The notes under the pieces: generated by a model | What the model was told of the DNA's origin: nothing | Seen by the model: only the letters and a program-made list of their open reading frames with translations | The model's database searches: none | Part shown: positions 12,401 through 24,400 of the stretch, piece by piece | How the letters are laid out: each line of letters opens with the position of its first letter | Numbering within the stretch: the first letter of the stretch is position 1 | Made by a program: the position numbers and the translations under genes | From: Liolophura sinensis | Taxonomy: Eukaryota > Mollusca > Polyplacophora > Chitonida > Chitonidae | NCBI RefSeq assembly: GCF_032854445.1 | Contig: NC_088300.1 | Span: forward strand, 11,439,191 to 11,503,190 | DNA length: 64,000 bases | Reading direction: 5' to 3'

Positions 12401-15400
12401 CCCGAGGCAGTTGTGTAGGCTGTATTTCTGCGTGCAGTTTGATATAACTGCATGTTGGTGCAGCTGTTCCAAACAATTACTCTCAACGCGTATTGTCCAG
12501 CACGCCATTTCGTTTGAATAACTATGACCTCACCCGAGGCTATGAGCCATCTTCTTATAATAATATCGAGTATAACATATCAGTGTGTAGTACATGGCGC
12601 TAACGAAAGGTAATTTTGGTAGAGGGTTTGACTGATTTTACACACCCTTAAAAATAGGCGAGTGGCTAAACGAAACAGACTACAGACCCTTACCAAATCT
12701 CCCTCAACCTGCACTTCCACAGCACATCCGGCGTGGCAGGGAGTAATGTACATGACGTCATCCGTGCCGCAAACAGGCTGGTAGAAACTGTCATCGCAGG
12801 CGCAATCACTATGACAAGCGTCAAACAAACCTTCAGCAGGCGGCAGGAATCTACAGAGAAAACAAAAATCACCAAGAGGCAAACATATTTTGCATACTGT
12901 GGGGAAGGGAAAACACCAGCCGCGTTCTGACAGAATCCTCGAAAATATGTACCGGTAGGTATAACAGGCAACGGAACAAATACTAGAAAACAACAACAAT
13001 CGTGATAGCTGTGACAGCAGGCAGGGGTAATCTACAGAGAGAACCAGATGGTAATCAGATACGGGAAAACGGCAACAACCGTGATAGTTGTGACAGCAGG
13101 CAGGAGTAGGCTACTGTACAGAGAGAAGCAGGCGGTAAAACAGGCACGGGAAAACGGCAACCCTGGTGAAAGTTGTGACAGCAGGCAGGAGTACTATACA
13201 GAGAGAAGCAGATGGTAATGAGATACGGGAAAACGACAACAACCGTGATAGTTGTGACAGCAGGCAGGAGTACTGTTCATGGAGAAGCAGACGGTAATGA
13301 GATATGGGGAAAACAGCAACAGCCGTTATAGTTGTGACAGCAGACAGGAGTACTGTACAGGGAGAAGCAGGCGGTAAAACAGGAAAGGAAAACAGCAGCC
13401 CTGGTGATAGTTGTGACAGCAGGCAGGAGTACTGTACAGAGAGAAGCAGGCGGTAAAACAGACACGGGAAAACGGCAACCCTGGTGAAAGTTGTGACAGC
13501 AGCAGGAGTACTATACAGAGAGAAGCAGGCGCCAAACAGACACGGGAAAACAGCAACCCTGGTGATAATTGTGACAGCAGGCAGGAAGTACTGTACCAGA
13601 GAGAAGCAGGCGTAAAGCAGATAAGGGAAAACAGCAACCCTGGTGATAGTTGTGACAGCAGGCAGGAGTAATGTACAGAGAGAAACAGGCGGCAAAACAG
13701 ACACGGGAAAACGGCAACCCTGGTGATAGTTGTGACAGAAGGCAGGAATATTGCAATGGAGAGAAGCAGGCGGTAAACAGACACGGGGAAAAACAGCAAC
13801 CCTTGTGATAGTTGTGACAGCAGACAGACTACTCTACAGAGAGAAGCAGAAGGGTAATCAGATACGGAAAAACAACAACAACCGTGATAGTTGTGACAGC
13901 AGACAGGGGTACTGTACAGAGCGAAGCAGGCGGCAAAAATGACATGGGAAAACAGCAAACCCGGGTGACGGTTGTGACATCAGACAGGAGCACTGTACAG
14001 AGAGAAGTAGGCGGCAAAACAGATTCTAGAAAACAGCAACCTTGGTGATAGTTCTGACAGCAGACAGGAATACTGAGAGAGAGAGAAGCAGGCGGTAAAA
14101 TAGATATGTAAAATAGAGTACGGTAAAACAGCAAACCTGGTGATGATTATAACAGCAGACAATAGTAATGTATAGAGAGAAACAGGTGTAAACAGACACG
14201 AAAAAACAGCAACTCTGGTGATGGATGTGGCAGCAGGCAAGTGTAATCTGACTTTAGGGAAGTCGGGGGAAATTTTATCCGCGTTAGCGGGATAGCTTTG
14301 CCTTTTTTCTCTGGTTAATAGAAAGAAGAAAAATTTCCTTCCGTGGATCTGTATTATTATTAATATTATTATCTTATATTATTTATGAATGGAAAACGCA
14401 CTCACGATGCACTGCCGTATTTGGAGTTCACGCCGGCTATCCGGATATCCGGACAGGTGATGAAGAAACAAGCACTGAATGCAGCGGCGACGCCAGCGAA
14501 GATGGCCATAAAGCGGAGCATACCCCGAGGGCCGAAGTGTGACAGTCTCATAATTACCCCACCCAGGATCTCTCCACCGCCCTGGCCTACCACGCTGATT
14601 ACACCTGCCACAGAAAAGATAGGTATAACAAATACACATCAATTCATCTGTTACACGTAATACAGGCGTAGCAACTACACACATCAACTCATCAGCCACA
14701 GGTAAGACAGGTGTAACATCTACACACATCAACTCATCTACCACAGGTAAAACAGGTATAACAACAACACACTTCAACTCATCTGTCACAGGTAAGACAG
14801 GTACAACAAGACAGGTATAACAAAAACACATCAATTCATCTGTTACAGGTAATACAGGCGTAGCATCTACACACATCAATTCATCAGCCACAGGTAAAAC
14901 AGGTATAACAACAACACACTTCAACTCATCTGTCATAGGTAAGACATGTACAACAAGACAGGTATAACAAAAACACATCAATTCATCTGTTACACGTAAT
15001 ACAGGCGTAGCATCTACACACATCAACTCATCTACCACAGGTAAAACAGGTATAACAACAAAACACTTCAACTCATCTGTCACAGGTAAGACAGGTACAA
15101 CAAGACAGGTATAACAAAAACACATCAATTCATCTGTTACAGGTAATACAGGCGTAGCAACTACACACATCAACTCATCAGCCACAGGTAAGACAGGTGT
15201 AACATCTACACACATCAACTCATCAGCCACAGGTAAAACAAAAACATACTTCAACTCATCAGCCACAGGTAAGACAGGTGTAACAACAACATACATCAAC
15301 TCATTTGTCACAGGTGACACAGGTATAACAACTGCACACTTTAACTCATCAGTCACAGGTAAGGCAGGTATAATGTTGCGAACATCAATTCATCTACCCC

Positions 15401-18400
15401 AGGTGAGACAGGTATAACAATTGCAAACATCATCTTACCTACCACAGGTGAGACAGGTATGACAACTGCACAACCGGTAGGGGAGGGGTACCTATTTTAA
15501 AGCCGAACCGGCCTAAAGGAATGATTTCTTACTGAGAATAACGCCGGCTTCGGTCGGGGATATATTGAACTTTTCTTGGAGAATTTTGGCTTGAAACGGA
15601 AGCATCCCGATGGCTATTAGCGCCTGTGCACAGCCTCCAAGGACCAATAATACATACGTGGGATTCTTAAACTGAAATAAAAACAATCATATAATCATCG
15701 CACATTAAAAAACAGTCTGTATTAACTAAATCCATCATAAATCCATCAAGTGTTCCGCAAACATAATTGTCTTACAGAACTAGTAGTCATTATTTCTTGT
15801 TGTTTTCTCATTTACGTTTAAATAATAAACATTATTAGAAAACGAGGATAATACAGCCGATACAACGGAGCCCAGTTTGTCAATGAATGACAAAATATCC
15901 TGCACGCAAAACATCTGCAATAAGGAAGCGCCCTGAATACTTTGGGCTGGGGCTATAGTGATACATCACACTAGAGCGTCACAACATGACTAAACTGTAT
16001 TTTATAATACAACCTTGCATCGTAGTAATACACCCACGGGACTGTTGCAACACGATTAAACTGTACTCTATAACACAACTTGAGATCGTGGTAATACATC
16101 CACGAGACTGTCGCAACACGACTAAACTGTACTCTATATTACAACCTGGGATCGTGGTAATACATCCACGAGACTGTCGCAACACAACTAAACTGTACTC
16201 TGTATTACAACTTGGGATCGTGGTAATACATCCACGAGAAGGCCGCAACACGACTAAACTGTACTCTATAATACAACCCGGGATCGTGGTAATACATCCA
16301 CGAGACCGTCGCAACACAACTAAACCGTGCTCTATAATACAGCCTGGGATCGTGGTAATACATCCAAGGGGGGGGGGGGGGGGTCGCAACACGACTAATA
16401 CTGTACCCTCTAATACAGCCTGGGACCGTGATAATACATCCACGAGACCGTCACAACACGACTAGACTGTACTCTATAATACAGCCTGGGATCGTGGTAA
16501 TACATCCAAGGGGGGGGGGGGTCGCAACACGACTAATACTGTACCCTCTAATACAGCCTGGGACCGTGATAATACATCCACGAGACCGTCACAACACGAC
16601 TAGACTGTACTCTATAATACAGACTGGGACCGTGTTAATACATCCACGAGACCGTCACATCACGACTAAACTGTATTCTTTAATACAGCCTGGGATCGTG
16701 GTAATACGTCTCACAAGACCGTCACAACACGACTAGACTGTACTCTATAATACAGACTGGGACCGTGATAATACATCCACGAGACCGTCACAACACGACT
16801 AAACTGTATTCTCTAATACAGCCTGGGATCGTGGCAATACGTCTCACAAGACCGTCACAACACGACTAGACTGTACTCTATAATAAGGCTGGGACCGTGA
16901 TAATACATCCACGAGACCGTCACAACACGACTAAACTGTATTCTTTAATACAGCCTGGGATCGTGGTAATACGTCTCACAAGACCGTCGCAACACGACTA
17001 AACTTTACTCTATAATACAGCCTGGGACCGTGGTAATACATCCACGAGGCCGTCACAACATGACCATATATTTGCTGTAATATGCCTATGTTAATTAATA
17101 TAGAAGGAGCGTAACACAAACCTTTCTCATTTATTCGGAAATTAGACATTAGTATAGTACTTACCAAGACGACCACAGAGCTGAACATATCACCAAGTCT
17201 ATTCGTTAGTTTCTTGAGAACGCTGATGGATTTCCTGTCTGGATCATCATTTGTGACGTGGCCATTTTGTTTCTCACTCAGATGTTTGATCGGGATATCC
17301 GGTTGCACTTTTGGTGGTGGAGCTGTGCACAGTTAAACAATTCTGTGTGTAAATGCACACTGGAAGCAGCATATGGAACAAACGTTTTCAGCAGAATACA
17401 AAACAAACGTTTACAGCAGCATTCAAATCAGAATAAATATTTACAGTAGTATACAGATCAAACATTTACAACTGCATTCAAAATACACTTACAGAATCAT
17501 ACAGAACAAACGTTTACAGTAGCATAAGGGTTTACACAGTACACTGGACACAGACTTACAGAAGCATACAAACAGAGATTTGTATACACGTTTCACACCT
17601 TTATAGAAGCATACGAAACAAACATTTACAGCAGTATGCAGAAAAAATATCTATAGCAGCATACGTAACATATATACAGCAGCCCACGGAAGGATCATTT
17701 ACAGCAGCTTACGCAGCAAATATTTCAAGCACCATACAGAACGAATATTTACAGCAGCATGGCAGAGAGATTAACAGCTGCATAGGGGACAAACAATTAA
17801 AGCACCAGGCGTAACAAACATTTACAATGACACAGAAACAAACATATACAACAGAATGCAGAATTAATTTACGGAAACATATATTTACAGCATGATAGGA
17901 AGACACATTCACAGCAGCAAACGTAACAAACAGTTACAACTACCATTGTCAACAATCATTTAAAGCAGCATGTGTCATAACCATGCGGCAAACAGAACAA
18001 ACACTTCGGCAGCAGGCGGAAGACATTTATGGAAGAACACGGAACACCCATTTACAGACGTATACGGACCAAACATTTAAAGCACCATACAGAACAAATA
18101 TTTGCAGCAGCATGCGGAATGAACATTTACAGCAGCATGCGGAGCAAACATTTACAGCAGCGTAAGGAACACACATTTACAGCAGCATGGAAAACATACA
18201 TTTACAAGAGAATACTTCTCAACGTTAGAATCAAAATCATTGTACTCCCACACAAGTACGACCCAGGCTGGAAAACTAAACATAAGAACTAAAACAACAA
18301 TAACTCGTATTATAAATAACAAAAAGCTACCCAATATAAGCTCTGGCCAAACAACTTATTTTCATTTGGGAAAAATGCAGCGCATGTCTTGAAAATTGTT

Positions 18401-21400
18401 GAATTAAATCTTCAGTGGCAGTGTACATTGTAAGAACGGTTGGCAATCGTATTCTGGAGATATTGCTATACATTTACAACCGGCCACAAAGCATTGCCGT
18501 GGAGATCTTACCAGTTTTATCGTTGTTGGGGTGGGACTCTGGTCTTTACCTGTGGGTAGTTTCTTGGGGTATCCTGCAATCATGAAGGCGATCAGAGGAA
18601 AAGCTATGGTCAAGGCCACAAAACCGATCCACCAGGCCCCCACCCAGTATGCATCCCCCTCAGATACCGTCACTCTGAGGGAAAAAAGAGTGTTTAACAA
18701 GTAACTCGTTAAGGAACATGATCCTGTCCAGTCAGACATTAAGGAAACTAATCCACCAGGCCCACACCCAGTAATACATTAAGGATACTGATCCACCAGG
18801 CCCACACCCAATAATACATTAAGGATACTGATCCACCAGGCCCACACCCAGTAATACATTAAGGATAATGATCCACCAGGCCCACACCCAATAATACATT
18901 AAGGATACTGATCCACCAGGCCCACACCCAGTCAGTCATTAAGGAAACTTATCCACCAGGCCCACACCCAGTAATACATTAAGGATACTGATCCACCAGG
19001 CCCACACCCAATAATACATTAAGGATACTGATCCACCAGGCCCACACCCAGTCAGTCATTAAGGAAACTAATCCACCAGGCCCACACCCAGTAATACATT
19101 AAGGATACTGATCCACCAGGCCCACACCCAGTCAGTCATTAAGGATACTGATCCACCAGGCCCACACCCAGTAATACATTAAGGATACTGATCCACCAGG
19201 CCCACACCCAATAATACATTAAGGATACTGATCCACTAGGCCCACACCCAGTAATACATTAAGGATACTGATCCACCAGGCCCACACCCAATAATACATT
19301 AAGGATACTGATCCACTAGGCCCACACCCAGTAATACATTAAGGATACTGATCCACCAGGCCCACACCCAGTAATACATTAAGGATTCTGATCCATCAGA
19401 CACCACCCAGTCAGTCATTAAGGAAACAGATCCACCAGGCCCCCGCCCGGTCACCATTCTCTTGAGACACAAATCGAAAAGATTCTTAATAACCCCTCTA
19501 TTTTATGCATATTATCTGCCAATGGTAGGAAAGTTTCGAAAATGACGTCAATGATGAACTTATTGGAAACATCTGACCAGCTTAGCGCACCTAATGCTCC
19601 GTATAAAGAAATAAGCAAGCGTTTCCTTTACGTCACTGGAGAATGACCAAAATACCAATTAATGATTAATAAACACTTGATTAATAGTGGAGATGTAATT
19701 GATTTTCAAAACACATGATTTCAAGTAAGTAACACCATAGTACTGACTCCGTCATGTCCACTCGGGTGAAGTCCACGTAGAGGGTGAGCGACTGGCCCCC
19801 ACTAACATAGCCGATAGCCGCACCGATGGCGCCCACCGCAAAATATATACCTGTAATAGGAACACAACAGAGACATCTCATACAGCATTATACAAAGGCG
19901 TAAATTAAAGAATTCCTGTGACATACATATTTGTGGGGTAAGTGATTCGTCCAAGGAAAAAGGCACGTTGATATCCAATACTCCCACTAGCTTACGCTTA
20001 CTCAACCAAGGTACATTTACATTCGACACTCCCACATACATATATGCTTACTCAACCAAAGTTCAATATTCAATTCAAATTCAAAACCCACACTTACACA
20101 TATGCTTACTGAAACATGATACATTCACATTCAATACTCACATTTACATGCATGATGAAACAAGGTACATTTACATTCAACTGGCTCCTGTTTTGACCTT
20201 GTTCTCACCACAATATGGCTGGAAAATTGCGGATGTGGTGTTAAACCATAATCATTCATTCATTCATTTACACTGAAAACTCCCACCTACATACATGCTT
20301 AATCAGCTAGGAGGTACACCAACATTCGAGACTCCCACTTACAGCCTTGCTAACTCAAAGAAGGTACACTCACATTCCAGACTCCCACTTACATCTATGC
20401 TTACTCAGAAAAGGTACACTCACATTCCAGACTCCCACTTACGCACATGCTTACTCAAAAAAGGTAGACTTCCATTCCAGACTCCCACTCACGTGTATAT
20501 GCTTACTCAAAGAAGGTACACTCACATTCCAGACTCCCACTTACATCTATGGTTGTTCACTATAATTCCGTAAAACCAGACACACTCGCATCCAATGCTC
20601 TTCAACATACTACTTTGAAGGGAACACAATACTATTGCTCCATTTAACAAGGTTCCCAAGTGGGTGGTCCCACTCACATATATATCATTGGTGAATACCC
20701 CCACTCAGATCTATACCTTTGGAGGAATCCCAATTTCAATGCCCAGTTGTACAATAGGCTACGCTAGAATCTGTTATTCGAACTGCCAAAGTGCTTATTG
20801 TCTCTAACTGGTCGTGTAGTGTCATTCCTCGTGCAAATGTTAAAGTATAACTGATTTCAGGGCGGCTTCATTCTCCAATGTTTTCTGTGATATCAATAGG
20901 TCTACTTTCCCAAAAAATATTTTTAAAGTTACACACCTAAATACAACGATGTTTGACTGGGGTTAGATACATTCTCATCAATGTAGGGTGCGGCTAAAGT
21001 TGTAGCTGGGGTGTCACCAACTCCTAGAATAAACTCGGCTAACACAAAAATGGCAAAGTACAATGTTGTGGCGCTGTCTGACGTCACTTCCTGAGTATCA
21101 TCATTAGATGTCCTGCTCCCCAGATTGGCGGTCTTATCTCGGTTCGGATCACATATGTAACCTGACGTGGCGTTTGTCGATCCTGCAATGAAAGGACGTG
21201 GACAATAAAGGTACCCCACAACATATTCTACATGCACGCCCCGGCTCTGGTCAGCACAAAGAATAACAGTTCAGTCTTACACACTATCCAGTTAATAATC
21301 TTTCTCACTTATTTTCACGAACGATAAGCTTATTTTGGAAGATAGATTACTTATTTTCCGATTTCTTATTGTAATACAAGGTAACCTGCCCACGTGGTGT

Positions 21401-24400
21401 AGGGGACTTAGGGGTGTGATCAGCCATGCCGTCTCTGGCGGAAATTGTAGGCTACTAGGTATACATCAATGTTCTGTAATTAATGTCCTGTCAAAATGAC
21501 ATTGTTTTGGATACACCATTGGCTCCATGGTCAATGACATAATCTGTGGTCAGTAACATAGCGTGTGGTGCAGTGTGTTCCGGTATTGTACCACACAGTA
21601 ACTAACGGTCTTTCCTCACGAAGTTATTGTCAGGACATGATCTGTCGGTCCATGTGTGGTGGACATTGTCCCACAGTGTATTAAAGGTAATATCCACAGG
21701 TAACAATGGTTTATCCACATGTAATAATCTTTATGTCCATATGGAATAATCTCTATGTCCACAAGTGATAATTGTTTAGTCCACACGTAATAATCGTTAT
21801 GACTACATGTAATAAATCGTTATGTCCACATGTAATAATCGTATGTCCACGTGTTGTGGTTTGGGATATAGTCCTCCGTTTCATCTGAAGTGGGCATTTT
21901 AGTATGTTGTAATCTGTCCAAATGACTTTAAGACAATACGGTTTGTTGTCCCAAGCCCTATTACAGAGAAACCTGTTCAAATACTAGTAGTATAGTGGTT
22001 TATAAGACTCCACACAGGATCATCGCTTTATGCAAATCGTGTTTTCTGCTCATAATTAATCACGGCCATAGGCCTACACGTCTTGTTAGTCAAGTATATT
22101 AGCAATACAGTCGAGACTACGCCATATTTACTCCTCTATCACAAATTGTTACGTTACTTTTACAAATTACGCTCTATCAGGTCTCACCCGTGTCCGTGTA
22201 ATCAAATACATCCGAGATAAGTTGGGGTAGGAGGAACAGGAAAGAGCCAATCCCGACCACAAATGTGCCTAGAGCCAGGTAGTGGGGTTTATGGCCGTTG
22301 GCCCCAAGATAGCTCACCGGGACGACGACGACGAGGCCCCCGATGTGGTGAGCGGTGACCATGAAACCCGTCTGGGAGCTGGTCAGACCGTAGCGCCTCT
22401 CCAGGGTGGTGATAGCGATGTTGACAAGGCTGTGGGATAGCTCCTCCAGCAGGTAAAACATGGACATCCATACCACGAACCACTGGACCTTGTTGAAAAA
22501 CTGCACGCAACTGGGAAAATACAGTAGAGATGACTGACAAACACGAACCACTGGACCTTGTTGAAAAACTGCACGCAACTGGCAAAATATAGTACAGATG
22601 ACTGACAAACACCAATTACTGGACCTTGTTGAAAAACGGCAGGCAAATGGGAAAATATGGTACAGATGACTGACAAACACGAAATACTGGACCTTGTTGA
22701 AAAACGGCAGGCAACTGGGAAGATAAAGTAGAAATGACTGACAAACACGAATTATTGGACCTTGTTGAAAAACTGCACGCAACTGGGAAAATACAGTAGA
22801 TATGGCTGACAAACACCAATTACTGGACCTTGTTGAAAAACTGCACACAACTGGGAAAATACGGTAGAGATGACTGACAAACACCAGTTACTGGACCTTG
22901 CTGAAAAACGGCAGGCCACTGGGAAAATATAGTAAAAAAAATAAAAGTCCCAGAAGTCGCGCACCTTCCAGGTTGAGGTTGAATGCTTGAGCTACACAGC
23001 GGTTTGTTGCCCCATCTCTTCCAAACATAAAAACCAATTCAACTCTTTCTTGTACTGTTAGTTTATTAGCCATGATTAACTCTGAAAGAGAGATAAAAAT
23101 TTAAATCAGTATTAAATCTGAAACACACAAAAAATATGAAAATCAGGATGGTGCACGACTTCTGGGACACCCTGTATAGTACAGATGACTGACAAACACG
23201 AAATATTGGACCTTGCTGAAAAATGGCAGGCAAATGGGAAAATACAGTACAGATGACTGATAAACACCTATTGCTGGACCTTGTTGAAGAACTGCAGGCA
23301 ACCGGGAAAATACAGTACAGAAGACTGACACAATCAGTTAGTCAAACACGAATTACTCGACCCTGTTAAAAAACTGCACGCAACTGGGAAAATACGGTAG
23401 AGCTGACTGACAAACACGAATTACTCGACCTTGTTGAAAAACTGCACGCAACTGGGAAAATACGGTAGAGATGACTGACAAACACGAATTACTCGACCTT
23501 GTTGAAAAACTGCACGCAACTGGGAAAATACAGTAGGGATGACTGACAAACACGAACCACTGGACCCAGGGAGGATCTAGTGCAGAGTGAACGCGTGCAC
23601 AGTAGGCGAGGGTAACGTATCCTTATGCTGGAACCTCCATCTTTCTCTACCAGCTTATTTGCTTTTGATTTGTTTTTTACACATTATAATGACATTTATA
23701 TAAAGACGGTACTAGTATATAGAGCATGTACTACTGTATTTTCATGCAATCTTACCGGAGCTCTATACCGTCGTAACCCTGCCTGACTTTATATAAATAC
23801 CAATATATTGTGAAAAAAACATCAAATAAACGGACTGGATGCGAAACATTTCAGTTGAACGACGGAGGTTATTTGCATAGATTGCGGGCACCTGATGCCA
23901 GAGGAAAACCAAGGACCACGGACCTGTCGCTGACAATCTGTCTTGTGCCCAGACTTTGCCTTGCCTAAGCTGAATTTTAGATATGGTACATTTATTCAAC
24001 CGTGACCAAGGCTGCAAGATTTAACCCAGGGAATTCTACCTCAACTGTCAGCCAATCTGCGTTGATTCTGTATCCATTTAAAGAGTACAAAACCGTAGAA
24101 AGAGTAATAGTGGGCAACCGGGTGGGGGTGGGTGGGTAGTAGTTTAAGAGCCCAATCGAACACACTAGGTGAGGCTCCACGGGCAACGTAGGCCTCGGAA
24201 GTTCCACGACCCTAGATTGCTGTATGTTCGAGTATTCAGCCATTCAAATTTAAGTGGCGCCTCGAAATGTAGGGTATAAAAGAGTTCGGGGCCGAAAACT
24301 AACCAAAACTTCAACAGACTAAAAGTCTATGCGCCAAGTTAGGAGTCCGGACCCCGAGTTTTACATGGTAGCCACAGATGTATTCCTACATCTTTGGTCA

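Noticed and set aside
24271-24282. TATA-box-like sequence on the plus strand
   Set aside because: It lies inside OATP-B intron 1 with no plus-strand gene or exon recognisable downstream.
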